64,000 nt of DNA from NCBI RefSeq assembly GCF_000426385.1, contig NZ_AUFG01000020.1, positions 1-64,000 of the forward strand, given 5' to 3'. How positions within the stretch are numbered: the stretch's first letter is position 1; each line of letters opens with the position of its first letter. Shown piece after piece: positions 6,953 to 15,975 of this stretch. The notes under the pieces are model-generated. The model searched no databases. It worked only from the letters and a program-made list of their open reading frames with translations, and had not been told where the DNA came from. Both the position numbers and the translations under genes were made by a program. This DNA comes from Arsenicicoccus bolidensis DSM 15745 (GTDB taxonomy: Bacteria; Actinomycetota; Actinomycetes; Actinomycetales; Dermatophilaceae).

Positions 6953-9900
6953 ATGACCAGCGACGTCCTCGACCGCTTCTCCCCCGCCACCCGCGCGTGG
7001 TTCCGGAGCAGCTTCCCCGCGCCCACCCCGGCCCAGACCGGAGCGTGGGAGGCCGTGTCGACCGGTCAGCACACCCTCGTCGTCGCCCCCACCGGGTCGG
7101 GCAAGACCCTGGCCGCGTTCCTGTGGGCGCTGGACCAGGTGGGAGCGACCCCGCCGCCCGAGGACCCCCTGCGCCGCTGCCGCGTCCTCTACGTCTCCCC
7201 GATGAAGGCGCTCGCCGTCGACGTCGAGCGCAACCTCCGCTCGCCCCTGGTCGGCATCGAGCACGCCGCTCGCAGGCTGGGCGTCCCGCCCCCCGAGGTG
7301 ACGGTGTCGGTGCGCAGCGGGGACACCCCGGCCGCCGACCGCCGCGCCTTCCAACGCCGCCCGAGCGACGTGCTGATCACCACCCCCGAGTCGCTCTTCC
7401 TGCTGCTCACGTCCGCCTCGCGAGAGAGCCTGCGCGGGGTCGAGACGGTGATCCTCGACGAGGTCCACGCCGTCGCCGGCACCAAGCGCGGGGCCCATCT
7501 CGCCCTGTCCCTCGAGCGCCTCGACGCCCTGCTGGACCGTCCCGCGACCCGCGTCGGCCTGTCGGCGACCGTGCGCCCGGTCGAGGAGGTGGCGCGCTAC
7601 CTCGCGGGCGGTCGGCCCGTCAGCGTCGTCCAGCCCCCCTCGACCAAGGAGTGGGACCTGCAGGTCGTCGTGCCGGTGCCCGACCTGGCCGAGCTCGGAG
7701 CCGCAGCCCCGGTCGACCTCGACGGACCCGGCGACACGGACCCGCGCCGGGCCGCCTCGGTGTGGCCCCACGTCGAGGAACGCATCGTCGACCTCGTCGC
7801 CCAGCAGCGCTCGACCCTCGTCTTCGCCAACTCACGACGGCTGGCCGAACGCCTCACCGCACGTCTCAACGAGCTGTGGGAGGAGCGGCTCTCGCCCGCC
7901 GAGGAGGAGGACGGCGGCCGTGTGCCGGAGCCCGCCGCCATCGCCCCGGACGGTCTGCCCGCCCCTGCCCGTCTCACCCACGGCACCCCCGCGCACCTCA
8001 TGGGGCAGGCCGGGCAGAGCCACGGCGCCGCACCGGTGCTGGCGCGGGCCCACCACGGATCCGTGAGCAAGGAGCACCGCCAGGAGATCGAGGAGGCCCT
8101 CAAGTCCGGCCTGCTGCCCGCCGTGGTCGCCACCAGCTCGCTCGAGCTCGGCATCGACATGGGCGCGGTGGACCTCGTGGTCCAGGTCGAGAGCCCCCCG
8201 AGCGTGGCCAGCGGCCTGCAGCGTGTCGGCCGCGCCGGGCACCAGGTGGGGGCGGTCTCCCGGGGCGTGTTCTTCCCCAAGTACCGCGCCGACCTGGTCC
8301 AGACCGCCGTGGTCATCGACCGCATGCGCGCCGGCGCGATCGAGGCGCTGCGCATCCCCGCCAACCCCGTCGACGTCCTCGCCCAGCAGATCGTGGCCAT
8401 GTGCGCGCTGGACGACTGGACCGTGGGCGACGTCGAGCAGCTGGTCCGGCGAGCGGCGCCCTACGCGTCCCTGCCCCGGTCCGTCCTCGAGGCCACCCTC
8501 GACATGCTCGCCGGGCGCTACCCCAGCGACGAGTTCGCCGAGCTGCGTCCCCGGATCGTCTGGGACCGCGTCGCCGACACCGTGTCCGGTCGTCCCGGTG
8601 CGCAGCGGCTGGCCGTCACCAGCGGCGGCACCATCCCCGACCGCGGGCTGTATGCCGTCATGCTCGCCACCGGCGACGGACCCGGCCGCCGCGTGGGCGA
8701 GCTCGACGAGGAGATGGTCTACGAGTCGCGGGTCGGCGACGTCTTCACCCTCGGCTCGACGGCCTGGCGGATCGAGGACATCACGCACGACCGGGTGCTC
8801 GTCACCCCGGCCCCGGGCCAGCCCGGGCGGCTGCCGTTCTGGAAGGGCGACCAGCTCGGGCGCCCGGCCGAGCTCGGGGCGGCGGTGGGGGCACAGCTGC
8901 GCGAGCTCTCCCGGCTGCCGCGGGAGGACGCCATACGACGGCTGTCCGACGGGGGGCTGGACGCCTGGGCGGCCGACAACCTCGTCGACTATCTCGGCGA
9001 GCAGCGCGAGGCGACGGGCGTGGTGCCCGACGACCGGACCGTCGTGGTGGAGCGCTTCCGCGACGAGATCGGGGACTGGCGGATCGCGATCCACTCCCCC
9101 TACGGCCAGCAGGTGCACGCGCCCTGGGCCCTGGCCGTGGCGGCCCGCTTCCGCGAGCGGTTCGGCTACGACGTGCAGGCGATGAACGCCGACGACGGCA
9201 TCATCCTGCGCCTGCCCGACCTGGACGACGCCTTCGACGGGCACGACGGGCCGGACGGGGATGCCGGTGACGTCTCGGGCTGGACCCGCGAGATCGTCGA
9301 CCTGATCACCCTCGACCCGGACGACGTGCGGGCCCTCGTGACGGCCGAGATCGGCAGCTCCGCCGTGTTCGCCGCGCGGTTCCGGGAGTGCGCCGCCCGC
9401 GCCCTGCTGCTGCCGAGGCGCCAGCCCGGCAAGCGCCAGGCCTTGTGGCAGCAGCGGCAGCGCTCCGCCCAGCTGCTCGAGGTGGCCAGCCGCTACCCGT
9501 CCTTCCCCATCGTGCTCGAGGCCGTGCGCGAGTGTCTCCAGGACGTCTTCGACGTCCCCGGCCTGATCGACCTGATGACCCGCGTGCGGTCGAGGGACGT
9601 CCGCGTCGTCGAGGTCGAGACGCCCACACCGTCGCCGTTCGCCAAGAGCCTGCTGTTCGGCTACGTCGCCCAGTACCTCTACGAGGGCGACTCCCCCCTG
9701 GCCGAGCGCCGGGCCGCCGCGCTCTCCCTCGACGCCGACCTGCTGTCGGACCTGCTCGGTCAGGACGCCGGCAGCTCCTTGCGGGACCTCCTGGATCCCG
9801 AGGTCATCACGGCGACGGAGGCCGACCTGCAACGACTCTCGCCGGGTCGACGGTGCCGGGACGCCGAGGGTGTCGCCGACCTCCTGCGCGTCGTGGGGCC

Positions 9901-11806
9901 GTTGACGACCCCGGAGGTCGCGGCACGCTGCGCCGTCGTCGACGAGGACGCCTACCCGAACGAGGGGCAGGCCGCGACCTGGCTGGAGGCACTCGAGTCG
10001 GCACGCCGCGTCGTGCGGGTCCGCATTAGCGACGAGGAGCGCTGGGCCGTCGTCGAGGACGCAGGTCGGCTGCGTGATGCGCTCGGGGTGGCCGTGCCTC
10101 CGGGCATCGCCGACAGCCTGCTGGACGGCGGCGACGACCCGCTTGGGGGGCTCGTCCATCGTTACGCGCGCACCCACGGGCCGTTCACGGCCGCGGCCGT
10201 CGCCGCGGCCTTCGGCCTCGGCACCTCGGTCGCCACGCACGCCCTGGCTCGTCTGGTAGGCCGCGGGCAGCTCGTCGAGGGGGAGCTGCTGCCCGAGCAG
10301 CTCGGTGGTGGCCAGCACGGGATCGAGTACTGCGACGTGCAGGTCCTGCGCACGCTGCGGCGCCGCTCGCTGGCCGCGTTGCGCGCCGAGGTCGAGCCGG
10401 TCCCGGTCACCGACCTGGCGCGCTTCGTGCCCGCCTGGCACGGCATCGGCGACCGGAGCCGCGGCGTCGAGGCCGTGGCCCGGGCCGTGGAGCAGCTGGC
10501 CGGGGCGCGCCTGACGGCCAGCGCCGTTGAGACGCTCGTGCTGCCGGCCCGCGTCCCCGACTACTCACCTGCCCTGCTCGACGAGCTGATGGCGACCGGT
10601 GAGGTGCTGTGGCAGGGCCACGGCTCGCTGCCGGGAGACGACGGCTGGGTCTCCTTGCACCTGGCCGACACCTCCCACCTGACCCTGGCCGTCCCGGGTC
10701 CGGACGCCGATCTCAGCGCCGAGCAGCTGGCGCTGCTCGAGCACCTGCGGCTGGGCGGGGCACACTTCGTCACCGGCCTCGCCGCGGCTCTCGGACGCGG
10801 CACCGACGCCACGGTCGTCGACGACCTGTGGGCCCTGGTCTGGGGTGGGCACGTCACCGGCGACACGTTCACCGCCGTGCGGGGCCTGCTCGACGGTGGC
10901 CACACGGCGCACAAGCCGCGCCGCAGCGGACCTCGGTCCGGACGCGGCGGGCGGCGAGGCACGCTCGGCACCCTGCGCGGGGGCGGTCCACGCAGCGGTC
11001 TGGCTCGGCCCGCCTCGGCCGTCCGCATCACCGACCCTCGCGGCGTCGGACGCTGGAGCGTCCTGCCGGCCACCGAGACCGACGCGACCGTCCGCGCGTG
11101 GGCTCAGGCGGAGCTGCTGCTCGACCGCTACGGCGTGGTCACCCGAGGCAGTGCGGTGGCCGAGGAGGTCGTGGGCGGCTTCGCCTCGGTCTATCGCGTC
11201 CTCGCGGCCGCAGAGGAGGCGGGCCGCGTCCGACGCGGCTACTTCGTGGAGGGTCTGGGCGGGTCCCAGTTCGCGACCGCGGGAGCGGTGGACCGCCTGC
11301 GCGCCGGCAGCCGGGTCCTGGACGACACGGCCGGTGGCCAGCAGGGCGCCGGCCTGCCGGCCAGCCCGCTCGCGCACCTCGGCGACGCCTGGTCGGTGAG
11401 CGCTCAGCGACGCGGCGCCCAGCCTGAGCGTCCCGCCCTGGTCCTGGCCGCCACCGACCCCGCCAACGTCTACGGCGCCGCGCTCCCCTGGCCGGAGCGT
11501 CCCGACGACGCCGGCAGGCATCGTCCAGCTCGCAAGGCCGGCGCCCTCGTCGTCCTGGTCGACGGGCGGCTCGTGCTCTACGTGGAGCGGGGCGGCAAGA
11601 CGCTGCTGTCCTTCAGCGAGGACCCCGCCGACCTCGGCGCTGCCGCCAAGGCCCTGGCCGACGTGGTGCATCGTGGGGCGCTCGGCAGGCTCAGCGTCGA
11701 GCGCGCCGACGGCGCCGCGCTCCTCGGGTCCGACCACCCCCTGGTCCAGGCACTGGCCGACGCGGGCTTCCACCACACCCCCCGCGGGCTGCGGCTGCGC
11801 CGGTGA
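6953..11806 (+). CDS. lhr: Lhr-type ATP-dependent DNA helicase (large, 1617 aa)
   Basis: Lhr helicases are SF2 3'-5' translocases that act in DNA repair. The N-terminal half has the helicase core: VVAPTGSGKTLAAFLWALDQ (Walker A near 48), VILDEVHAVAGTKRG (motif II, DEVH), LSATVRPVEEVARYLAG (motif III), FANSRRLAERLTARLNELW (motif IV), TSSLELGIDMGAVDLV and QRVGRAGHQVG (motifs V-VI). The C-terminal ~700 residues form the long Lhr-CTD seen in the actinobacterial Lhr-core-plus-CTD class. A basic Gly/Arg-rich linker (about residues 1320-1350) precedes the last winged-helix-like part. The ATG at 6953 is used; an upstream frame to 6905 adds nothing conserved. A Nei-type glycosylase lies downstream on the same strand, a pairing seen in actinobacteria. 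Confidence 0.95.
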   Translation: MTSDVLDRFSPATRAWFRSSFPAPTPAQTGAWEAVSTGQHTLVVAPTGSGKTLAAFLWALDQVGATPPPEDPLRRCRVLYVSPMKALAVDVERNLRSPLVGIEHAARRLGVPPPEVTVSVRSGDTPAADRRAFQRRPSDVLITTPESLFLLLTSASRESLRGVETVILDEVHAVAGTKRGAHLALSLERLDALLDRPATRVGLSATVRPVEEVARYLAGGRPVSVVQPPSTKEWDLQVVVPVPDLAELGAAAPVDLDGPGDTDPRRAASVWPHVEERIVDLVAQQRSTLVFANSRRLAERLTARLNELWEERLSPAEEEDGGRVPEPAAIAPDGLPAPARLTHGTPAHLMGQAGQSHGAAPVLARAHHGSVSKEHRQEIEEALKSGLLPAVVATSSLELGIDMGAVDLVVQVESPPSVASGLQRVGRAGHQVGAVSRGVFFPKYRADLVQTAVVIDRMRAGAIEALRIPANPVDVLAQQIVAMCALDDWTVGDVEQLVRRAAPYASLPRSVLEATLDMLAGRYPSDEFAELRPRIVWDRVADTVSGRPGAQRLAVTSGGTIPDRGLYAVMLATGDGPGRRVGELDEEMVYESRVGDVFTLGSTAWRIEDITHDRVLVTPAPGQPGRLPFWKGDQLGRPAELGAAVGAQLRELSRLPREDAIRRLSDGGLDAWAADNLVDYLGEQREATGVVPDDRTVVVERFRDEIGDWRIAIHSPYGQQVHAPWALAVAARFRERFGYDVQAMNADDGIILRLPDLDDAFDGHDGPDGDAGDVSGWTREIVDLITLDPDDVRALVTAEIGSSAVFAARFRECAARALLLPRRQPGKRQALWQQRQRSAQLLEVASRYPSFPIVLEAVRECLQDVFDVPGLIDLMTRVRSRDVRVVEVETPTPSPFAKSLLFGYVAQYLYEGDSPLAERRAAALSLDADLLSDLLGQDAGSSLRDLLDPEVITATEADLQRLSPGRRCRDAEGVADLLRVVGPLTTPEVAARCAVVDEDAYPNEGQAATWLEALESARRVVRVRISDEERWAVVEDAGRLRDALGVAVPPGIADSLLDGGDDPLGGLVHRYARTHGPFTAAAVAAAFGLGTSVATHALARLVGRGQLVEGELLPEQLGGGQHGIEYCDVQVLRTLRRRSLAALRAEVEPVPVTDLARFVPAWHGIGDRSRGVEAVARAVEQLAGARLTASAVETLVLPARVPDYSPALLDELMATGEVLWQGHGSLPGDDGWVSLHLADTSHLTLAVPGPDADLSAEQLALLEHLRLGGAHFVTGLAAALGRGTDATVVDDLWALVWGGHVTGDTFTAVRGLLDGGHTAHKPRRSGPRSGRGGRRGTLGTLRGGGPRSGLARPASAVRITDPRGVGRWSVLPATETDATVRAWAQAELLLDRYGVVTRGSAVAEEVVGGFASVYRVLAAAEEAGRVRRGYFVEGLGGSQFATAGAVDRLRAGSRVLDDTAGGQQGAGLPASPLAHLGDAWSVSAQRRGAQPERPALVLAATDPANVYGAALPWPERPDDAGRHRPARKAGALVVLVDGRLVLYVERGGKTLLSFSEDPADLGAAAKALADVVHRGALGRLSVERADGAALLGSDHPLVQALADAGFHHTPRGLRLRR

Positions 11807-11894
11807 CACCGTGGGACGACCGAGCAGAGCCGGCTCCACCGCTCGCGACGACGCCAGGATGGAGGCCGCACACGTGCTGGACAGGGCTCGGCGC

Positions 11895-12428
11895 ATGACG
11901 ATCTGGACCGTCGGGCACTCGACACGCCCCATCGAGGAGCTCGTCGGGCTGCTGCGCGAGCACGACATCACCCAGCTGGTCGACATCCGCACGGTGCCGG
12001 GGTCACGCCGCAACCCGCAGTACTCCCAGAACGCCCTCGAGAGCTCGCTCCCAGAGCGCGGAGTCCGGTACGTCTACCTCAAGGAGCTCGGCGGCCTGCG
12101 CAAGGGGGTGCCGGAGTCGGTCAACGGAGCCTGGCGCAACGCGTCCTTCCGCGGCTACGCCGACTACATGCAGACGCCCGAGTTCGGTGCGGCGGTGGAC
12201 GATCTCGTGGACCTGGCGGGCGAGCGTCGGACGGCCATCATGTGCGCCGAGGCCGTGCCCTGGCGGTGCCACCGCTCGCTCGTGGCCGACGCACTTGTGG
12301 TCCGCGGGGTGCAGGTCGTCGACATCATGGGCCCGGCCAGGACGAGCGAGCACACGCTCACCTCCTTCGCCCATGTCGAGGGCACCTCGGTCACCTATCC
12401 CACCTATCCCCCGGAGCGGCCCCGTTGA
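11895..12428 (+). CDS. DUF488 domain protein
   Basis: A 177-residue protein of the DUF488 family. It starts TIWTVGHSTRPIEELVGLL and contains LVDIRTVPGSRRNPQY, the ELGGLRKG loop, SFRGYADYMQT and the strongly conserved CAEAVPWRCHRS with two cysteines (about residues 117-126). The biochemical role is not established; the Cys/His cluster suggests a redox, metal or nucleic-acid function. It follows lhr by 88 bases and precedes the Nei-type glycosylase, so a link to DNA repair is possible but inferred. ATG 11895 fits the family start; an in-frame ATG at 11859 would add 12 residues with a weak ribosome site. Confidence 0.82.
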   Translation: MTIWTVGHSTRPIEELVGLLREHDITQLVDIRTVPGSRRNPQYSQNALESSLPERGVRYVYLKELGGLRKGVPESVNGAWRNASFRGYADYMQTPEFGAAVDDLVDLAGERRTAIMCAEAVPWRCHRSLVADALVVRGVQVVDIMGPARTSEHTLTSFAHVEGTSVTYPTYPPERPR

Positions 12429-12465
12429 TCGCGGCTACCGGACGCGAGCCGTCCGCAATCGTCGC

Positions 12466-12471
12466 TACGGT
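12466..12471 (+). promoter_or_regulatory. Likely -10 box of a leaderless transcript
   Basis: TACGGT ends 6 bases before the ATG at 12478 and no ribosome site is present. This is the spacing expected if transcription starts at the initiation codon. Four other genes in the window show the same layout. Confidence 0.5.
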
Positions 12472-12477
12472 CCTGCC

Positions 12478-12879
12478 ATGGACATCACCCCCACGCTCGA
12501 CCTCATCGTCCTGGACTGCCCAGACGCCGTCGAGCTCGGTCGCTTCTACGGCGCCCTGCTCGGCTACGAGCTGGAGGACGGCGCCGACCGCGACTGGGTC
12601 AACCTCGTCCCCCCGGGCGGCGGGGTCTCGAAGGACAACCCGGACGGGCGAGCGACACTGGCCTTCCAGCGCATCGACGACTACGTCGCCCCGACCTGGC
12701 CCGGTGGCGCACACCCGCAGCAGTTCCACCTGGACCTGAGCGTCCCTGCCATCGATGCCGCCGAGCCGCGCGTCCTCGAGCTCGGCGCACGGGTGCACGA
12801 GCACCAGCCCACGCAGGAGGGCGACTTCCGCGTCTACCTCGACCCAGCGGGTCACCCCTTCTGCCTCGTCCAGGGCTGA
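12478..12879 (+). CDS. VOC (glyoxalase-like) family protein
   Basis: A 133-residue vicinal-oxygen-chelate fold protein. The first beta-alpha-beta unit reads LDLIVLDCPDAVELGRFYGALLGYELEDG, and the second half has FHLDLSVPAID with a later YLDPAGHPFCLVQ end typical of glyoxalase/bleomycin-resistance-like members. Metal ligand positions (a His in FHLDLSV and a terminal acidic residue) are plausible but not certain. The substrate cannot be told; this subgroup includes many orphan small-molecule enzymes. It is preceded by a probable leaderless promoter and followed 50 bases on by a second VOC gene of the same length but low similarity. Confidence 0.8.
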   Translation: MDITPTLDLIVLDCPDAVELGRFYGALLGYELEDGADRDWVNLVPPGGGVSKDNPDGRATLAFQRIDDYVAPTWPGGAHPQQFHLDLSVPAIDAAEPRVLELGARVHEHQPTQEGDFRVYLDPAGHPFCLVQG

Positions 12880-12916
12880 TTCGACGCCGGCCCTCCCCTT
12901 CTGCCCGCTGGGTGTG

Positions 12917-12922
12917 TACGGT
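12917..12922 (+). promoter_or_regulatory. Likely -10 box of a leaderless transcript
   Basis: TACGGT ends 6 bases before the ATG at 12929, identical in sequence and spacing to the box before the preceding gene. Confidence 0.5.
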
Positions 12923-12928
12923 GTCCAC

Positions 12929-13330
12929 ATGAGCGCTCCCTCCCCCTACGTCACGTTCCCCGGCACGACCCGAGAGGCGCTCAGCGCCTACCAGCGGATC
13001 TTTGGCGGGGAGCTGAGCCTGCACACCCGCGGCGACCTCCAGCGCACCGACGAGCCCCTCGACGCGATCGGGCACGGCCAGCTGACCGGTCCGATCACGA
13101 TCTTCGGGTCGGACGCAGCCGACGGCGAGGACCCCGTGCACACGACCGGCCTCATGCTGGCCCTGCTCGGTGCCGGCGACCCCGACACCTCGCGGCGATG
13201 GTTCGACGCCCTCGCGGACGGTGGCACCGTCGTCGACGACCTGCAGCGACGCCCGTGGGGCGACTGGGACGGGCAGGTGATCGACCGGTTCGGGCTGCAC
13301 TGGCTGATCGGGTTCCAGCCCGACGCCTGA
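12929..13330 (+). CDS. PhnB-type VOC family protein
   Basis: This 133-residue protein begins SAPSPYVTFPGTTREALSAY with a GGELSLHTRGDLQ stretch. Its pattern fits the PhnB-like branch of the VOC superfamily (often annotated as 3-demethylubiquinone methyltransferase-like; that name is misleading for these short proteins). The end, RFGLHWLIGF, is the usual closing strand (family form FGxxWxxxF). No catalytic assignment is possible. A TACGGT box sits 6 bases before the ATG, so the mRNA is probably leaderless. It is the fourth gene in the lhr run and is followed by the Nei-type glycosylase. Confidence 0.78.
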   Translation: MSAPSPYVTFPGTTREALSAYQRIFGGELSLHTRGDLQRTDEPLDAIGHGQLTGPITIFGSDAADGEDPVHTTGLMLALLGAGDPDTSRRWFDALADGGTVVDDLQRRPWGDWDGQVIDRFGLHWLIGFQPDA

Positions 13331-13372
13331 GCCCCGCGACGCGCCGGGCTCCCGGCATACGACCGGTCGTGC

Positions 13373-13378
13373 CAGGAT
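13373..13378 (+). promoter_or_regulatory. Possible -10 box of a leaderless transcript
   Basis: CAGGAT ends 6 bases before the ATG at 13385 (positions 13379-13384 between). It is a weaker match than TANNNT but has the same spacing. Confidence 0.38.
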
Positions 13379-13384
13379 CAGCCC

Positions 13385-14251
13385 ATGCCCGAGGGAGATG
13401 CCGTATGGCGCACCGCCCGGCGCCTCCACCGGGCGCTGGCCGGGCGCGTCGTCACCGACTGCGACCTGCGCTGGCCCTCGCTGGCCACCGCCGACCTGCG
13501 GGGGCGCACCACGGTCGAGGTCGTCCCGCGCGGCAAGCACATCCTGCACCGGCTCGACGACGGGCTCACGCTGCACTCGCACCTGAGGATGGACGGATCG
13601 TGGCGCACGCACGACCCCGCGAGACTGACGCTGCGGCACCTGCGGGACACGGACGTCCGCGCCGTCGTGGGGTGCGAGACGGCGACGGCGATCGGCACCA
13701 AGCTCGGGATGATCGACCTCGTCCGCACGGCCGACGAAGGCCGCCTCGTCGGACATCTCGGCCCCGACCTGCTCGGCCCCGACTGGGACACCGAGGTCGC
13801 CGTCACCAACCTGCTGCGCCGCCCGGACCGGCACATCGGGGCGGCGCTGCTCGACCAGCGCAACCTCGCCGGCGTCGGCACGATGTGGGACGCGGAGGTG
13901 CTGCACCTGGAGCGTGTGTGGCCGTGGACACGCGTCGGCGAGCTCGGCCCGGGCCAGCTGCGGGCCATCGTCACCCGGGTGCAGGGGTTGGTCGATGGCA
14001 GCAAGCTGCTCCGGCAGTCCACCTCGACAGGGTCGTTGGTGCCAGGTCAGGAGATGCTCGTCCACGGGCGCAGCGCCCTGCCCTGTCGGGGCTGTGGGGG
14101 GCCGGTCCGGCTGTCGCGCATCGGGGAGCCGCCGCAGGACCGGGCGATGTTCTACTGCCCGGTGTGCCAGGGCGGTCTGGGGCCGGACGACGACGGTCGA
14201 CGGCAGCGTCCGCTCGGCGAGGGGCGGAGCGGGCCGAGCCGCAACGGATGA
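13385..14251 (+). CDS. Fpg/Nei-family DNA glycosylase (Nei2-like)
   Basis: Bifunctional glycosylase/AP lyase for oxidised bases. The mature N-terminus P2-E3 (MPEGDAVWRTARRL) is the catalytic pair, K51 in PRGKHILHR is the usual conserved Lys, and the helix-two-turn-helix is at LLDQRNLAGVGTMWDAEVL. A zinc finger follows: C234-x2-C237-x20-C258-x2-C261. The MPEGD start and the finger place it with Nei rather than MutM, and actinobacterial Nei2 proteins are often paired with lhr, as here. The last 20 residues are Arg/Gly-rich and likely disordered. ATG 13385 is required because Pro2 is catalytic. Confidence 0.9.
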   Translation: MPEGDAVWRTARRLHRALAGRVVTDCDLRWPSLATADLRGRTTVEVVPRGKHILHRLDDGLTLHSHLRMDGSWRTHDPARLTLRHLRDTDVRAVVGCETATAIGTKLGMIDLVRTADEGRLVGHLGPDLLGPDWDTEVAVTNLLRRPDRHIGAALLDQRNLAGVGTMWDAEVLHLERVWPWTRVGELGPGQLRAIVTRVQGLVDGSKLLRQSTSTGSLVPGQEMLVHGRSALPCRGCGGPVRLSRIGEPPQDRAMFYCPVCQGGLGPDDDGRRQRPLGEGRSGPSRNG

Positions 14252-14306
14252 TGCGGCGCTGGCCGGACGTCGAGCAGGCACCGCAGCAGAAATCGGCCGG
14301 GGTTGA

Positions 14307-14362
14307 TCACATCGACCGGCCTCGGTCACATCGGCCTGGCGTGCGAAGGCCGGTCGATGTGA
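14307..14362. repeat. 16-bp perfect inverted repeat
   Basis: TCACATCGACCGGCCT at 14307-14322 is perfectly complementary in reverse to AGGCCGGTCGATGTGA at 14347-14362, with a 24-base loop. It lies between the convergent ends of the nei and clgR genes and could act as a shared terminator, although it lacks a T run. Confidence 0.75.
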
Positions 14363-14429
14363 CTACCTGGGGTAGGTCCATCAGCCTGGCATGCGAAGGC
14401 GGGTCGATGTGACTACCTGGGGTAGGTCA
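14330..14429. repeat. Two tandem 50-bp repeats overlapping the clgR stop
   Basis: 14330-14379 and 14380-14429 are two copies of a 50-base unit containing GCGAAGG, GGTCGATGTGACTACCTGGG and GTAGGTC, differing at only a few positions. The right arm of the inverted repeat lies in copy one. Copy two runs into the clgR stop codon (14427-14429). Confidence 0.85.
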
Positions 14430-14753
14430 GGCCGCGGAGCGGGCGGTCGCCGTGGCCGGCTCGCGCTCGGGTGCCACGCGCTCGGCACCCACGGGGAGGG
14501 GCACGGGCCGGGACATCCGCTCGGAGGCGGCGACCCGGGTGGACACGTCGCCGAGGACGACCGACAGGGGCACGTCCAGGGCGGCGCAGATCGAGGAGAT
14601 GAGCTCGGAGGACGCTTCCTTCTCGCCGCGCTCGACCTCGGACAGGTAGCCGAGGGAGACCTTGGCGGACGCCGACACGTCACGCAGGGTGCGACCGAGC
14701 GAGCGTCGGCGGTCGCGCAGGACCTGGCCCAGCTCACGACGCAGCAGGATCAT
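14427..14753 (-). CDS. clgR: ClgR-type XRE transcription regulator
   Basis: ClgR activates clpP/clpC protease and other stress genes in actinobacteria. This 108-residue protein is nearly all DNA-binding domain: [20 protein letters not shown], the [23 protein letters not shown], then [20 protein letters not shown]. This is the family signature. The end is Ala/Glu-rich; ClgR is itself a Clp substrate and has a short C-terminal degron, and the terminal ARSAA here resembles such a tail. The ATG at 14753 follows a GAAGGGAG site; a longer frame ([10 protein letters not shown], 14783) is less likely. It sits beside cinA and pgsA as in related genomes. The clgR end is embedded in a tandem repeat. Confidence 0.9.
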   Translation of the reverse strand: MILLRRELGQVLRDRRRSLGRTLRDVSASAKVSLGYLSEVERGEKEASSELISSICAALDVPLSVVLGDVSTRVAASERMSRPVPLPVGAERVAPEREPATATARSAA

Positions 14754-14887
14754 CTCTCGCTCCCTTCTCACCCGCACGGACATCCGAGGCCCACGATAGC
14801 GTGCCGGCCCTGCGGCGGCCGTGCTGCCATGCGGTCGCCCCTCGGTCGGAGCAGCGCCGTCAGAGCACTCCCTGGACAACACCCGAC

Positions 14888-15370
14888 TCAGCCGAGACGT
14901 TCCAAGGCTCGTCCGATGACGGTCTGCACCGTCGCGGCGCGGATCGTCGCGCGGTCCCCCGCGAGCGCCAGTCGCCACGACGCGCAACCGTGCTCGTCGG
15001 CCACGGCGACGTAGACGGTCCCGACCGGTTCACCGTCGGCGGGGTCCGGTCCTGCCACTCCCGTGGTGGCGAGCCCGACATCCGCCCGGCAGACCCGACG
15101 CGCGCCCTCGGCCAGCTGTCGGACGACGTCGTCGTTGACCGCGCCTCGGGCCGCCAGCAGGTCCTCATCGATGCCCAGCACGCTCGCCTTGACGTCATAG
15201 GCGTAGGCGACCACCCCGCCACGCACCACGGCGCTCGCACCCGGCACAGCGACGAGCTCGGCGACCACGAGCCCACCCGTGAGCGACTCGGCGGTGGCGA
15301 CGGTCAGCCCGCGACCGGCCAGCCGGGCGATGAGCCGCGACGCCAGGTCCACCTCCCTGGCCGCCGTCAC
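14888..15370 (-). CDS. cinA: CinA C-terminal-type nicotinamide-nucleotide amidohydrolase
   Basis: A 160-residue stand-alone CinA C-terminal (PncC-like) domain, which deamidates NMN to NaMN in pyridine-nucleotide salvage. Signature elements are [37 protein letters not shown], the Ser/Thr-rich [20 protein letters not shown] loop and the C-terminal [16 protein letters not shown] helix. The N-terminal molybdopterin-like domain of full CinA is absent, which is common in actinobacteria. The GTG start at 15370 overlaps the pgsA stop by four bases (GTGA), so translation is coupled. A longer open frame to 16135 is only the opposite phase of pgsA. Confidence 0.88.
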   Translation of the reverse strand: MTAAREVDLASRLIARLAGRGLTVATAESLTGGLVVAELVAVPGASAVVRGGVVAYAYDVKASVLGIDEDLLAARGAVNDDVVRQLAEGARRVCRADVGLATTGVAGPDPADGEPVGTVYVAVADEHGCASWRLALAGDRATIRAATVQTVIGRALERLG

Positions 15371-15975
15371 ACCCCGCCGCCGCGGCGCGCGTCGCGCCGC
15401 AGCCGGTGAGAGGCGAGGAGGTAGTCGACGCCGGTGACGACGGTGACCACGAGGGCCGCGGCCATGACGACGGCGCAGGCCCAGTGCCACAGGTCGTTGC
15501 CGGGCAGGACGTACATGCCGAGCGCGACAGCCTGCAGCATGGTCTTGAGCTTGCCGCCGCGGCTGGCCGCCATCACGCCGTAGCGGATGACCACGAAGCG
15601 CAGCAGGGTGATGCCGATCTCGCGCACGAGGATGACGATCGTCACCCACCACCACACGTCGCCGACGAGCGACAGGCAGATGAGTCCGGCGCCCATGAGG
15701 GCCTTGTCGGCGATGGGGTCCGCGAGCTTGCCGAAGTCGGTGATCAGGCCTCGAGAGCGCGCCAGGTCGCCGTCGATCTTGTCGGTGATCGACGCCAGGA
15801 CGAAGACACCCCAGGCCCACCACCGGTCGCTCGCGTCCAGACCGCCCTGGCGCATGAGCAGCCACACGAACACCGGGACGAGCAGGATGCGCAGCATGGT
15901 CAGCGCGTTGGCGATGTTCCAGTTGCTGACGTGCCGCTGAGGGGCGCGGCCGCCGGGCGTGACGGGCGCGCTCAC
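15367..15975 (-). CDS. pgsA: CDP-diacylglycerol-glycerol-3-phosphate 3-phosphatidyltransferase
   Basis: This integral membrane enzyme makes phosphatidylglycerol phosphate from CDP-DAG and glycerol-3-phosphate. The CDP-alcohol phosphotransferase motif is complete: D65-x2-D68-G-x2-A-R73-x8-G-x3-D86-x3-D90 in [20 protein letters not shown] and the following DPIAD. About five hydrophobic helices are visible. The GTG start at 15975 overlaps the rimO stop by four bases. Several PgsA paralogues exist in actinobacteria; assignment to this reaction rests on gene order (ftsK-rimO-pgsA-cinA) and length (202 aa). Confidence 0.92.
   Translation of the reverse strand: MSAPVTPGGRAPQRHVSNWNIANALTMLRILLVPVFVWLLMRQGGLDASDRWWAWGVFVLASITDKIDGDLARSRGLITDFGKLADPIADKALMGAGLICLSLVGDVWWWVTIVILVREIGITLLRFVVIRYGVMAASRGGKLKTMLQAVALGMYVLPGNDLWHWACAVVMAAALVVTVVTGVDYLLASHRLRRDARRGGGV

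Noticed and set aside
5936-7771. A 611-codon minus-strand frame over the WGxxGxxG genes and lhr start
   Set aside because: Gly/Arg/Val-rich artefact of high-GC antisense; the plus strand has ribosome sites, signal peptides and a terminator.
7832-10441. An 869-codon minus-strand open frame under lhr
   Set aside because: It is the antisense phase of the Lhr gene; its peptide is low-complexity with no domain, whereas the plus strand has all helicase motifs.
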